From positions 1 to 54,120 of IMG/VR virus record IMGVR_UViG_3300009788_000118: a stretch of DNA of 54,120 nucleotides. One strand, 5' to 3'. The position numbers were made by a program, and so were the translations under genes. The stretch comes from a virus. How positions within the stretch are numbered: the first letter of the stretch is position 1; every line of letters begins with the position of its first letter. Shown here piece after piece: positions 13,818 to 21,275 of the stretch. The notes beneath the pieces were generated by a model. That model saw nothing but the letters and a program-made list of their open reading frames with translations, made no database searches and was not told the DNA's origin.

Positions 13818-14730
13818 TATCCACCTCCTCTTTTTCTAGATAATCATCTTTATGAATTACTTCAATGACTACGGGAGAATATGGAACGTCTCTCCCGATG
13901 GTTAAATATTGATACTTAACAACTGCTACATGTTCTCCATTCGTGATAACGTTTCTATAGTTCCACATCTCTTGACGGCCTAGCTTTGTAAGAACTGGAC
14001 CTGATCCCACCTGGAAACGCTGACCATTCTTCTCACAAATAAATGCCCCTAATGTTCCTTTAGGATGACCATCTTTTGAAATTTCCTCATTGACTCCGAC
14101 GATGCGATAAGCGTCTTGATTTCTCGGTTTAAACTTCATGAGAGATGAAACTCTTTTACGTTGATAAGATGCTTGAGGATGACGAAGAATAATTCCTTCG
14201 TAACCTTCGGCCATGCAATCTGCAAGATATCGAGCAACATCATTCGAATCTTTGAGTAAGACATGATCGACATGTTTAATCGAATCTTTAAATGCTTGTG
14301 ATAAGATCTTTAAATGAAACGTCCTATCAATTTGAACATTTTCATTTATGATGTCGAAAATATGATACTCCATTTTCTCATATTCCGGATGTCGATTCAC
14401 CGTGCGCCTGCCGATGCTTGAGATTGAATTGCTTGGCCCACTGAATGGAACTCCATGGATGTAGAGTTCACCATCAAGCTCGACAGTGTCTCCTGTAAAG
14501 ATATCTCGTCTCATATGATCTGCAAGTTGCTTGTTGATATGGGGAACTGAGATAACTTCAGCTGCAGAAGACGATAACAACTCACATTGAATTCCTCCAG
14601 GCCATCGTTTAAGGATCGCTCGATTTCTTAATCCTTCCACTTTTGGTTGAGCAATGAATGGTTTTGGCCAATGCTCGAGACGTCGAACATCAAGTGGTAA
14701 TGCCAACATGACATCTTTACGTTTTGCCAT
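13807..14730 (-). CDS. ATP-dependent DNA ligase
   Basis: A 307-residue nucleotidyltransferase-type ligase, adenylation plus OB domain. The adenylation lysine is K30 in QPKVEGLRNR, where motif I has Glu instead of the usual Asp (K-x-D-G). Motif III is YHIFDII, ELDGEL provides the conserved Glu, motif IV is EGYEGIILR and motif V LMKFKP. The C-terminus has an OB-like segment (GTLGAFICEKNGQRFQVGSG). It seals nicks during replication and recombination. The ATG at 14730 follows CAAGGAGAAG. Confidence 0.92.
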   Translation of the reverse strand: MAKRKDVMLALPLDVRRLEHWPKPFIAQPKVEGLRNRAILKRWPGGIQCELLSSSAAEVISVPHINKQLADHMRRDIFTGDTVELDGELYIHGVPFSGPSNSISSIGRRTVNRHPEYEKMEYHIFDIINENVQIDRTFHLKILSQAFKDSIKHVDHVLLKDSNDVARYLADCMAEGYEGIILRHPQASYQRKRVSSLMKFKPRNQDAYRIVGVNEEISKDGHPKGTLGAFICEKNGQRFQVGSGPVLTKLGRQEMWNYRNVITNGEHVAVVKYQYLTIGRDVPYSPVVIEVIHKDDYLEKEEVDNEN

Positions 14731-14765
14731 TTTGCTTCTCCTTGTTTGGTGGATCTTCAATAGAT

Positions 14766-14984
14766 TTAAGCTTCTTCATCCTCTTCGACTTCAATCTCAC
14801 TTTTGAGGGACATCTTTTTTAATGAAGAGTAGTATAAATCCACTACTTGAGGATTTGCGTCACCAACGACTTTATCCCAAGCATTAACTGCATCAGTGTG
14901 TCTATCACGAGCAGCTGTAAGCTTATCCTTTGCCGCATTGTACTCACGTGCAACCCTTCTAAGGTCATCTAATGTAGCCGACAT
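14766..14984 (-). CDS. coiled-coil hypothetical protein with acidic tail, 72 aa
   Basis: Starts MSATLDDLRRVAREYNAAKDKL after AGGAGGAACAA. Predicted almost wholly helical, ending EIEVEEDEEA. The acidic tail is like those of phage ssDNA-binding or accessory proteins, but there is no fold evidence. Confidence 0.65.
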   Translation of the reverse strand: MSATLDDLRRVAREYNAAKDKLTAARDRHTDAVNAWDKVVGDANPQVVDLYYSSLKKMSLKSEIEVEEDEEA

Positions 14985-14994
14985 GTTGTTCCTC

Positions 14995-15288
14995 CTATGA
15001 ATAGTATGGATTCCAACCCGCCTTGCGGAGTTGAGTGTATCGAGAGGTTATACCATTAACGCTACGACCATGACGTTTGGCAATGATTCCGATTAATTCA
15101 ATCCACTCTCGTTTGAATGCTTCATTTTCACCAGTCGACCAAGAGGCTCCTCTGTTGAATGCCTGGTCATCAGCCTCTTTTCTGATCTCTCTTCTCAGAG
15201 ATACTTCCATTTCACGTGATTGGTTGACTATACATCTCTTTACAATCTTTTCAATACTGTCTTCTAGTCCTCTGATTTCGACTTCCAT
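14995..15288 (-). CDS. hypothetical protein with a SANT/HTH-like C-terminus, 97 aa
   Basis: The ATG at 15288 (MEVEIRGLEDSIEKI) follows AAAGGAGAA. The second half, WIELIGIIAKRHGRSVNGITSRY, resembles the helix-turn-helix of small Myb/SANT-like proteins in which a RHGRS-type loop precedes the recognition helix. Probably a DNA-binding accessory protein. Confidence 0.6.
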   Translation of the reverse strand: MEVEIRGLEDSIEKIVKRCIVNQSREMEVSLRREIRKEADDQAFNRGASWSTGENEAFKREWIELIGIIAKRHGRSVNGITSRYTQLRKAGWNPYYS

Positions 15289-15319
15289 ATTTTCTCCTTT
15301 ATGATGTTTAAAATCTCGG

Positions 15320-15598
15320 TTAGGTATCAAAATATCCAAGTCCTTTTAGCATTATATCTACAATCTCCTTAAGAACTGAATCCTGTTTTACGAGATTCAT
15401 CTTTGGAGTTGCTTCACTATTTGCTACTGTTCTTAATATTCCTGGATTGCCCTTAACCCAATATCTACAGAAATAACTATCTCCTTTTACAGAATCGCCT
15501 GTAACAAATCCTCGTTCTGCATCTTTGTGATTAACATCACCTTTTGCGTGATCGGGAACGTAGACGATTTGATCTCCAATTTTAAAATCGTTTGGCAT
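15320..15598 (-). CDS. hypothetical SH3/KOW-like protein, 92 aa
   Basis: The start at 15598 (MPNDFKIGDQIVYVPDHAKG) has GAAAGGAGGTGA upstream. The opening IGDQIVYVPDHA and the RGFVTG segment are typical of small barrels found in phage and bacterial proteins that control access to a partner. No known motif beyond that. Confidence 0.65.
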   Translation of the reverse strand: MPNDFKIGDQIVYVPDHAKGDVNHKDAERGFVTGDSVKGDSYFCRYWVKGNPGILRTVANSEATPKMNLVKQDSVLKEIVDIMLKGLGYFDT

Positions 15599-15628
15599 TA
15601 TATCACCTCCTTTCAAATGAATTCATTC

Positions 15629-15659
15629 GAAGAGGAGAACGATTTATGCTCTCCTCTTC
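15629..15659 (-). promoter_or_regulatory. intergenic RNA hairpin
   Basis: GAAGAGGAGA (15629-15638) and TCTCCTCTTC (15650-15659) form a perfect 10-bp stem with an 11-base loop, just upstream of the 15598 gene's ribosome site. No U-tract follows. It may be an RNase III site or 5' stabiliser rather than a terminator. Confidence 0.55.
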
Positions 15660-15671
15660 TGATGAAGCCAC

Positions 15672-15986
15672 TTATGCCGCCCTGCGTTGATTTACTTTCC
15701 TGCTCTTTGCCGCGATCTTGTTATTTCGCCTCCGGCGTGCAACTATCTTCTCCTTTGCGCGTCCCATGGACGGATGATATGTTGACCACTTAGATCCCAC
15801 CCGTTTGAGGCGTTGAGGACGTGGGTCTGTATCAGCATATTTCGCTTTTTTGAGGTGGTCTAATCGGGTTGTCAATCGCTTCGCTTTTCGTGTGATTCGA
15901 AATAATGCAATAGGTTTTGATCTTTTTTTATCGAACATTTCTTCAAGATCCTTGATCTCTTTCTTGATCCTTTGTTCTTCCTTCAT
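15672..15986 (-). CDS. highly basic hypothetical protein, 104 aa
   Basis: The ATG at 15986 has GAGGTGC upstream. It is very rich in Arg/Lys (SKPIALFRITRKAKRLTTRL, RRRRNNKIAAKSRKVNQRR), so it surely binds nucleic acid or other acidic partners. It could be a nucleoid-like or anti-host protein. No family recognised. Confidence 0.65.
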   Translation of the reverse strand: MKEEQRIKKEIKDLEEMFDKKRSKPIALFRITRKAKRLTTRLDHLKKAKYADTDPRPQRLKRVGSKWSTYHPSMGRAKEKIVARRRRNNKIAAKSRKVNQRRAA

Positions 15987-16161
15987 TTTGCACCTCCTCA
16001 TGTAGGTTGAAAGGACATCCTTTTTGGCAGAACAGGTCTGGACAATCTTTAGGTTCGCTTAAGGGATGTCTGGTTACGCCAAAAGTGGCTCGGTGTTTGA
16101 TGCACTCGTTTAAGTATTTATCAGATACGGTAGGATCGTGAATGGTTGAGTCAGAATTCAT
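15943..16161 (-). CDS. cysteine-containing hypothetical protein, 72 aa
   Basis: Starts MNSDSTIHDPTVSDKYLNEC after GGAGATAGG. The middle PKDCPDLFCQKGCPFNL has C-x4-C-x3-C and could bind a metal. The last 15 codons overlap the basic protein's start. Function unknown. Confidence 0.55.
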   Translation of the reverse strand: MNSDSTIHDPTVSDKYLNECIKHRATFGVTRHPLSEPKDCPDLFCQKGCPFNLHEEVQNEGRTKDQERDQGS

Positions 16162-16220
16162 TTGCCTATCTCCGATGGGTTACGGGATTAAATGTCTCTT
16201 AGCAAAATCGTTCAAAGACT

Positions 16221-16367
16221 TTAATACTTCAGGCTCAAGATAAACCTGTCAGTTGCATGTGTTTCTCTATGATCATTAGCATGAAGCCATATTCCAAAAC
16301 CATCGAATATGGCATAGACGCCATCTCCTAAATATGTCGTGGGTCTTTTATTTTCTTTTTCTACCAT
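16221..16367 (-). CDS. small hypothetical protein, 48 aa
   Basis: The frame MVEKENKRPTTYLGDGVYAI, then FDGFGIWLHANDHRETHATD, has GAGGTGATTTG before it. It resembles short phage proteins starting TYLGDGVYA seen in many genomes. A 30-bp element sits just upstream (16389-16418). Confidence 0.65.
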   Translation of the reverse strand: MVEKENKRPTTYLGDGVYAIFDGFGIWLHANDHRETHATDRFILSLKY

Positions 16368-16388
16368 CAAATCACCTCACTTATCTTT

Positions 16389-16418
16389 GAATTTTTACAC
16401 CGTTAAAATTACGGAGAT
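16389..16418 (+). repeat. 30-bp dispersed semi-palindromic element, copy 3
   Basis: Reads GAATTTTTACACCG, then TTAAAATTACGGAGAT. It overlaps the last codons of the 16409-16747 gene and lies 22 bp upstream of the 16367 start. Confidence 0.75.
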
Positions 16419-16747
16419 TCAACTCTTATCGGTGTTTCGGAAATCCTATGAACTTTGATCGTTTTTGAATATCCCTCCCAGCCCCTGATTTTTATCCATT
16501 CATCCATTATCGTCTTTGATCCCCAACAAGCGTGGGGAGCTTGATTATAGAAGAATCTAACGATATCGTCCAGTCGAGGCAGGTTAAAGTCATCTGCCTT
16601 CATCACAGCTATTTTTAGATCATTGCAAATTACAGCGGTGAGGAATGATCCGACTGGACGTCCTACACGGATGTACTGCTCAATTCCTTCACGAATATGA
16701 TATGGGACTGTGTCCAAATTTAACACAAGCTCTATAGTTGTGCTCAT
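16409..16747 (-). CDS. conserved-looking phage hypothetical protein, 112 aa
   Basis: The pattern GIEQYIRVGRPVGSFLTAVI, CNDLKIAVMKADD, then RFFYNQAPHACWGS recalls a small family common in phage early arms, whose function I do not know. Its start overlaps the stop of the next gene by ATGA. Confidence 0.7.
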   Translation of the reverse strand: MSTTIELVLNLDTVPYHIREGIEQYIRVGRPVGSFLTAVICNDLKIAVMKADDFNLPRLDDIVRFFYNQAPHACWGSKTIMDEWIKIRGWEGYSKTIKVHRISETPIRVESP

Positions 16748-17154
16748 TTTTTTCTCTCCTCATCTTTCAAAAGTTCACAACTATCTTTGTTTGAGCATCC
16801 TTCACAAGCTTCAGGATTTGCAGTGTGGGCATGAAAACCCGCCGATACAGCTCCCTTTGCGAGAGCATCAAAAAATATGATGTCTATACCAAGGCCTTTA
16901 AGAGAAGCCTTCTCACTGATCTCCTTAGCAGCAAGACCTAGATGCTTAACAAATATCGATCCCATATTGAGCCCTGCTGCGCTAGACGCTAAAAACTCGA
17001 CTGCTGGAAAAACGGCTCTTATGAATTTTACATGTTTATAAGCCGTATTTATCAATAAAAGACTCTCTTGTTCATCCTCCGATAGTTCAGGAGCATCTGA
17101 TTTATTGATGAAATCTTCAATTGATTTAAAAAATTCCTCTCTATCTTTTGACAT
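16744..17154 (-). CDS. hypothetical protein, 136 aa
   Basis: Helical, with a hydrophobic middle (FPAVEFLASSAAGLNMGSIF) too weak for a definite membrane helix and a C-terminal CEGCSNKDSCELL cysteine group. CGGAGGTGA precedes the start. No family recognised. Confidence 0.65.
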   Translation of the reverse strand: MSKDREEFFKSIEDFINKSDAPELSEDEQESLLLINTAYKHVKFIRAVFPAVEFLASSAAGLNMGSIFVKHLGLAAKEISEKASLKGLGIDIIFFDALAKGAVSAGFHAHTANPEACEGCSNKDSCELLKDEERKK

Positions 17155-17174
17155 TTATATCACCTCCGAATGAT

Positions 17175-17477
17175 TTATTCCTCTGAAAATCTCCAGATTG
17201 GAACTGAAACGAATCCAGAATGAACACCTTTACCTGTATTCTTAAACAAACCTGATGCCATACAAAGTATGGCGACTTCCTCATTCTCGCTCCAATCTTT
17301 TATAAAAAACTCTCCTTCTTCAAGATGTTTATCCGGCAGGTTAGTTGTTAGAGTAGCAAAAGGCGAGTCATCACTATCTATGAAAAGCTGGATGGCAACT
17401 CTTTTATTCGGGTACTCCCCAATCTTGAACTTCAGTAATTCATAGATTGGGGAGTCGATCTTTGCGTCAAGAGTCAT
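17175..17477 (-). CDS. hypothetical protein, 100 aa
   Basis: A beta-rich protein starting MTLDAKIDSPIYELLKFKIG. The ribosome site is weak, but it starts one base after the preceding gene's stop and is therefore probably coupled. Function unknown. Confidence 0.6.
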   Translation of the reverse strand: MTLDAKIDSPIYELLKFKIGEYPNKRVAIQLFIDSDDSPFATLTTNLPDKHLEEGEFFIKDWSENEEVAILCMASGLFKNTGKGVHSGFVSVPIWRFSEE

Positions 17478-17478
17478 G

Positions 17479-17739
17479 TTAGTTTAAGAAGTTGCCTTTT
17501 GACATGACGCCTTTTGTGTGGTGATGAACGACGTAGTTGCCATCTTGGAAGAGCTCGACTGAGTAGAATTGACATTGGCCACATGGACAGATCACATCGT
17601 TCCATATCCCACGGACTTGCTTGGCTGTAAGTGTTATATCACCTTCTGTGATTCCCTCAACTTCTCTGAACTTTTCTTTGAGAGTCTCGGCAGCAATGAA
17701 CTCGCCTCTATCTTTATGTTCTTTTCCCACATGTTTCAT
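17479..17739 (-). CDS. hypothetical protein with Cys/His cluster, 86 aa
   Basis: Contains CPCGQCQF and, about 20 residues later, VVHHHTKG, so a zinc site is likely. GGGAGGAAGT precedes the ATG. Family not recognised. Confidence 0.65.
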   Translation of the reverse strand: MKHVGKEHKDRGEFIAAETLKEKFREVEGITEGDITLTAKQVRGIWNDVICPCGQCQFYSVELFQDGNYVVHHHTKGVMSKGNFLN

Positions 17740-17769
17740 ACTTCCCTCCTGATTGATTAGATGTTTTGA

Positions 17770-17985
17770 CTAAAGGACACATTCGTTTGAATTCTTAAGG
17801 GCTTCATTGTTTTTGTATCTCTGTGCTATTGATACTAGCGCAGATGTAAGATCATAAAGATAAATCCTACATCGATTTAAGTAATAAAGATGCAGAACTA
17901 CTACTATTATCTGAAAGACTATCAATCCAATAACAATTTTCAGGAGATAAGGAAGTATGAATTTAATAATTTCTGCGTCTGACAT
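17770..17985 (-). CDS. small membrane protein, 71 aa
   Basis: One long hydrophobic segment (ILPYLLKIVIGLIVFQIIVV) follows a short N-terminus; the C-terminal half is soluble and helical. GGAGGTGATAT precedes the start. The topology is like phage inner-membrane accessory proteins. Confidence 0.65.
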   Translation of the reverse strand: MSDAEIIKFILPYLLKIVIGLIVFQIIVVVLHLYYLNRCRIYLYDLTSALVSIAQRYKNNEALKNSNECVL

Positions 17986-18008
17986 CTATATCACCTCCTC
18001 CGTTTCTG

Positions 18009-18197
18009 TTATTCGATTACTTCTATTGTGACCTTAAATTTCTTGGCAAATTTGCCACCAGCTCGGGAATATGCTTGCTGCACATAGATCTTTCCCAAGA
18101 CTGCTATTTCGGTAGGCGCATGTTGTTCTTGATACTTATCGCCTCCTCCGCCTTGTGCCTCTTTTAATAAGATGAACTCACGAGTTATCTTTTCCAC
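18009..18197 (-). CDS. small hypothetical protein, 62 aa
   Basis: A GTG at 18197 (VEKITREFILLKEAQ) sits just after AAGGAGGAC, which is better than the ATG 13 codons upstream. The GGGGDKY stretch and ending KFKVTIEVIE look like a small beta protein. It begins inside the preceding gene. Confidence 0.55.
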   Translation of the reverse strand: MEKITREFILLKEAQGGGGDKYQEQHAPTEIAVLGKIYVQQAYSRAGGKFAKKFKVTIEVIE

Positions 18198-18420
18198 CTT
18201 TGTCCTCCTTGACGTTAAGATTGTTTTCTTCGGCATACTTAGCGACTTCCTCAGGAGTGTATATCTTACACCTTCGGGTCGTACAAAGCTGCCTTGGGGT
18301 GTACCATCCTGGACCTCTACGATAAAGGTATCGATGTGCCTTCATTGTATCATGTTCCGGTTCGATTTGTTTGGTTAAATCCAGTTCTTTTCCATTGACA
18401 CTCACTCGTTCGACTGGCAC
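18178..18420 (-). CDS. hypothetical protein, 80 aa
   Basis: GTG start after TTAGGAGGTGC. Middle GPGWYTPRQLCTTRRCKIYTPEEVAKYAE may form a small DNA-binding motif. Ends inside the next gene's ribosome site. Function unknown. Confidence 0.6.
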   Translation of the reverse strand: MPVERVSVNGKELDLTKQIEPEHDTMKAHRYLYRRGPGWYTPRQLCTTRRCKIYTPEEVAKYAEENNLNVKEDKGGKDNS

Positions 18421-18430
18421 GATGCACCTC

Positions 18431-18703
18431 CTAAGTGGATTTTGCTGCGGTTGCTGGTTCTTTGGATAAGTTCATTTGAAACATTGAGATCGTTTCAACC
18501 TCTTCCGGACTCACTGGCATTTGATAAATCATGGCAATTACTTTGAGCGCACTAGGTTGAACTTCTGGTGCAATGTTTGCGGCCATGAAATTGAGAACAG
18601 TCATCCAGTCATCTTTTGTGTTAGGCTCGCAGTTGTTAAGCATTTGCTTCTTTGCTTCTTGAAGAAGCATCTTCGGACTTACTAAGTTTCTCTTATCCAC
18701 CAT
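18431..18703 (-). CDS. hypothetical helical protein, 90 aa
   Basis: The ATG at 18703 (MVDKRNLVSPKMLLQEAKKQ) has AAAGGAGGTGA upstream, better than one three codons earlier. Wholly helical composition. No family recognised. Confidence 0.65.
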   Translation of the reverse strand: MVDKRNLVSPKMLLQEAKKQMLNNCEPNTKDDWMTVLNFMAANIAPEVQPSALKVIAMIYQMPVSPEEVETISMFQMNLSKEPATAAKST

Positions 18704-18992
18704 CTGTATCACCTCCTTTTTTAAGATTATAATATGTTTTATGTTCTTTAGCTACAGCCTCTCCGAGATACGATTCGTCGATGTTTTTAGCATCAAACAA
18801 CCATCGAGGCATATCAAGCTCGTAGATATCAATAAGTTCAATCTGACTTAAAGGTAGCCAGACTTTCCTACTGCCAAATAGGCATAATGCTGCACCTGAA
18901 TGTTTTTTAGTAGGAAGAGTTCGTTTGATGGCTCCATCAAAGTGGACAGGGATTATTGTATTTCCATCTTCATCAAAACTTATGCGAGTCAT
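18693..18992 (-). CDS. hypothetical protein, 99 aa
   Basis: The ATG at 18992 (MTRISFDEDGNTIIPVHFDG) overlaps the stop of the membrane-peptide gene as ATGA; longer in-frame starts lack a ribosome site. The centre (KVWLPLSQIELIDIYELDMPRWL) resembles short phage proteins that recognise a partner through a Trp-rich strand. Function unknown. Confidence 0.6.
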   Translation of the reverse strand: MTRISFDEDGNTIIPVHFDGAIKRTLPTKKHSGAALCLFGSRKVWLPLSQIELIDIYELDMPRWLFDAKNIDESYLGEAVAKEHKTYYNLKKGGDTDGG

Positions 18993-19120
18993 TGAGGAAA
19001 CATTTTTGATGCTTGCCATATGATGACAAGCCATATGGCAAGCGTGAAAACAACAGCAAGAATGATGCTAACGATAAAAGCCCCATCGCTTCTTTTTGCT
19101 CTAAGATTGTATCTTTTCAT
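18989..19120 (-). CDS. single-pass membrane peptide, 43 aa
   Basis: The frame starts MKRYNLRAKRSDGAF, with a membrane helix IVSIILAVVFTLAIWLVII. GAGGAGGTTATT precedes the start and the stop overlaps the next start. Positively charged N-terminus, so N-in topology. Confidence 0.6.
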   Translation of the reverse strand: MKRYNLRAKRSDGAFIVSIILAVVFTLAIWLVIIWQASKMFPQ

Positions 19121-19131
19121 AATAACCTCCT

Positions 19132-19422
19132 CTATGTTGGCTCATTTCTTTGTTTCTCTCTCATAACCATTCCATCCTCAGCCCACTCAGCCCAAGGCTC
19201 AGTTAGGGACGATGTCTTTTTTACTGCTGGAAGTCCTTCAATCCTGTGCCAACAATGGCCCCAACGTTGATCTCCCCAACAGTTACATTTCCATCCTGAT
19301 TTAGTTTTTCGGATCGTGTACTCCTCTTTGAGATGGCCTTTGTCTATGATACAGACACCAGCCATCTCGAAAAGCTCGAACAGGTACTCGATTCCTTTGT
19401 GTTTAATCTTCTTTTGTTTCAT
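19132..19422 (-). CDS. SWIM-type zinc-finger protein, 96 aa
   Basis: WKCNCWGDQRWGHCWHR gives the C-x-C...C-x-H pattern of the SWIM zinc finger, usually a nucleic-acid or protein-binding module. The rest is charged. It overlaps the small membrane peptide gene at 19403. Confidence 0.75.
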   Translation of the reverse strand: MKQKKIKHKGIEYLFELFEMAGVCIIDKGHLKEEYTIRKTKSGWKCNCWGDQRWGHCWHRIEGLPAVKKTSSLTEPWAEWAEDGMVMREKQRNEPT

Positions 19423-19501
19423 TGTCTACCCAGATTCTGAGTTTTATCATGATAGATATTGCAACGATGAGAAAAGCCGTGCCTATGATAAAGTTCCACA
19501 T
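19403..19501 (-). CDS. single-pass membrane peptide, 32 aa
   Basis: MWNFIIGTAFLIVAISIMIK then a short charged tail. AAGGAGGATTAAA precedes the start. It overlaps the SWIM gene start by 20 bp. One of four membrane peptides of similar build in the left arm. Confidence 0.5.
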   Translation of the reverse strand: MWNFIIGTAFLIVAISIMIKLRIWVDNETKED

Positions 19502-19502
19502 T

Positions 19503-19913
19503 TTAATCCTCCTTCAAGGAGCTTAATGTTCCTTTTTCGGCCATTTCTTTAATCATCTTTTCAAGCCTTCCATCCTTAGCCATCTCAAGATAGTCTGCAT
19601 CTGAGAGTTGATCAATCTTATCTTTCTTCTTAGGAAATTTGATACGCGTCACCGGAGTAAGTTCGATTTCGATCTCATTTTTAGTCTTTATGAGTTCCTT
19701 GAGATCTAACGTATGTTCTTCTGCTTCGATGAGCAGCTTTTTCTTCCTGGCAGCGATCTGCCGTATTCGATGTGTTATATCTTTGAGATCTTGCTGAGGA
19801 TCTTTTCCACGATAGAATTTTGCTTTACGAGGAATTGTTAATCCAAATCTCTTTGCAGCTTCTTCCATAATAGATTTATGTTCTCGATACTCTTCTAAAG
19901 TTTCCTCTGACAT
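19503..19913 (-). CDS. coiled-coil hypothetical protein, 136 aa
   Basis: The ATG at 19913 (MSEETLEEYREHKSIMEEA) has AAAAGGAGGTAA upstream. Long charged helices (IRQIAARKKKLLIEAEEHTL) suggest a coiled coil. A strong hairpin precedes the ribosome site. Function unknown. Confidence 0.65.
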   Translation of the reverse strand: MSEETLEEYREHKSIMEEAAKRFGLTIPRKAKFYRGKDPQQDLKDITHRIRQIAARKKKLLIEAEEHTLDLKELIKTKNEIEIELTPVTRIKFPKKKDKIDQLSDADYLEMAKDGRLEKMIKEMAEKGTLSSLKED

Positions 19914-19924
19914 TTGGATTACCT

Positions 19925-20125
19925 CCTTTTGAGCCGAGGAGAGGATGACAGGACACATCTCGGTATCTCTGTCTGTCCTTCTCCTCAGCTGGATATGCCA
20001 CAAGCACGGCCTTGTAACTTATGATAGCTGAGATACGGTATAATCTACGGCAACATAGTCCGACCCGTCTCAACCAGCCCTCGGATCTCTTCCTACATGC
20101 TTGAGTCATAAGATTTCTGCTTGTA
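19925..20125 (-). ncRNA. structured gene-free segment with leader hairpin
   Basis: About 200 bp without a supported gene; longer frames there lack ribosome sites. On the minus strand AGCTGAGGAGA and TCTCCTCGGCT make an 11-bp stem ending just before the 19913 gene's ribosome site, with GGACA/TGTCC inside. A second imperfect hairpin (GAGACGG...CCGTATCTC) lies near 20025-20070. Possible leader RNA or small RNA. Confidence 0.35.
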
Positions 20126-20132
20126 GCACGAT

Positions 20133-20339
20133 TTATGAAAGTTCTTTTATTGATCTTTCCACTTGTTGCATTGCCCAATCAAGATTCTCGACTTTCATCT
20201 TGTCAACTACCTCATCTATAGGTAGCTCAAGGTTCTTGTGAGAATACATGCACTTAAAGATTAGCTGGTTTCTATCTGGCAACTGAGCAAGGCCATCTTT
20301 TAATGTTTGTCTTGCAAAATCCTCTAATTGTTTGTTCAT
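20133..20339 (-). CDS. conserved-looking phage hypothetical protein, 68 aa
   Basis: MNKQLEDFARQTLKDGLAQL, then MYSHKNLELPIDEVVDKM and DWAMQQVERSIKEL, is a pattern I recall from many siphophage early regions, of unknown function. AGGAGCATAAAT precedes the start. Confidence 0.75.
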   Translation of the reverse strand: MNKQLEDFARQTLKDGLAQLPDRNQLIFKCMYSHKNLELPIDEVVDKMKVENLDWAMQQVERSIKELS

Positions 20340-20351
20340 AATTTATGCTCC

Positions 20352-20567
20352 TTAACTGGATGTTATAGGAATCGATCCTGGCCTTCGAATATCATCATGC
20401 TCTCTAATAGCTTTACCTTCATAAGATCCCTCGATCTCGACCATTGAGTACATGCTTGAGATCATACTATCCCGCTTTCTGATGGCATTTTCTTCTAAAT
20501 AAAAAGTGCCGGCATCTTCTCTTTTTCTGAGACGGAAAGATGAGTAACTTTGAGCATTATTTATCAC
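20352..20567 (-). CDS. hypothetical protein, 71 aa, start uncertain
   Basis: A frame from a GTG at 20567 encodes AQSYSSFRLRKREDAGTFYL and later MVEIEGSYEGKAIREHDDIR. The GTG is part of the GGAGGTG site, so it has no room for its own ribosome site, while an ATG 10 bases on lies in another frame and gives only 20 codons. The true start may be lower down, or a frame change may occur. Confidence 0.45.
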   Translation of the reverse strand: MINNAQSYSSFRLRKREDAGTFYLEENAIRKRDSMISSMYSMVEIEGSYEGKAIREHDDIRRPGSIPITSS

Positions 20568-20616
20568 CTCCTTTCACGAATCTTTTATCCATCGCGATGC
20601 TTACTTGATTCTCCAT
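20557..20616 (-). CDS. very small ORF, 19 aa
   Basis: MENQVSIAMDKRFVKGGDK preceded by a strong GAAAGGAGGAAA site and ending in TAATG. It may be a leader peptide that couples translation to the next frame. Confidence 0.35.
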   Translation of the reverse strand: MENQVSIAMDKRFVKGGDK

Positions 20617-20646
20617 TTGTTTCCTCCTTTCATCTAAACAGGCTCG

Positions 20647-20673
20647 GAGGTTGAGATTTCCTCTCAACCTCCT
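20647..20673 (-). promoter_or_regulatory. intergenic RNA hairpin
   Basis: GGAGGTTGAGA and TCTCAACCTCC form a perfect 11-bp stem with a 5-base loop. It lies between the 20681 gene and the small ORF at 20616. No T-run follows, so processing or stability is likelier than termination. Confidence 0.6.
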
Positions 20674-20680
20674 GGTCTGA

Positions 20681-21034
20681 TTAGATTAAGTTGCTCCACT
20701 TTGCTATGCCATGCCACTGATCAACTGGTATGGTATCACAAATTTCGTTTGCTATGCCATTTAGTTCATCCTGAAGCTCGTTCCACTTTTCATAACTCAT
20801 CCCGCTAGGGAGATAGAAAGGAGCCATTATTGGCATGCAGTGATGAATATCCATCGTACTGATCTGGAAGGCTACCATTCTCCAGACGTAATCGATAATG
20901 CCTGTTCCTCTAGGTCGCCTCTTGTGAAGCCGTCCATGTCTATCTGTGATTTCTGAAATCATCGCTTTCGCTAATGCAGACAAACCTTTAGCTTTATCTG
21001 TTAGCATCGGCATTGGAAGTCCTAATGTTTCCAC
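20681..21034 (-). CDS. hypothetical protein, 117 aa
   Basis: GTG start after AAGGAGGTGTTT. Segments RHGRLHKRRPRGTGIIDYVW and DIHHCMPIMAPFYLPSGMSY look conserved-like and contain many His residues. No family recognised. Confidence 0.65.
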   Translation of the reverse strand: METLGLPMPMLTDKAKGLSALAKAMISEITDRHGRLHKRRPRGTGIIDYVWRMVAFQISTMDIHHCMPIMAPFYLPSGMSYEKWNELQDELNGIANEICDTIPVDQWHGIAKWSNLI

Positions 21035-21048
21035 TTTTAAACACCTCC

Positions 21049-21261
21049 TTATGGTAGTTTTCCTTTGAAACCATGACGTCCCATGTGAATTCTTACAGAG
21101 ATCGTTTCGTTATCTTTCATGAAGAGACCGAGATTATTTATGTGTTGCTCTATAGCAAGGATCGCTTTATGTTTCTTTTCTTCGATCTCTTTAGACGTCA
21201 CATCTAGTTTAATGTTCGGTAATGTGATTATCACCTTAGCCGGAACTTTAAATCTTAGCAT
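21049..21261 (-). CDS. small hypothetical protein, 70 aa
   Basis: The ATG at 21261 (MLRFKVPAKVIITLPNIKLD) is placed nine bases after AAAGGAG, better than an ATG three codons before. A beta-alpha-beta composition. Function unknown. Confidence 0.6.
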   Translation of the reverse strand: MLRFKVPAKVIITLPNIKLDVTSKEIEEKKHKAILAIEQHINNLGLFMKDNETISVRIHMGRHGFKGKLP

Positions 21262-21275
21262 ATTTTTCATCTCCT

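Noticed and set aside
18040-18062. TTGGCAAATTTGCC as a sigma-54 promoter
   Set aside because: The GG and GC are too close together and the site lies inside a coding sequence on the other strand.
19876-20178. Minus-strand ORF of 100 codons
   Set aside because: Overlaps start regions of two supported genes and lacks a ribosome site.
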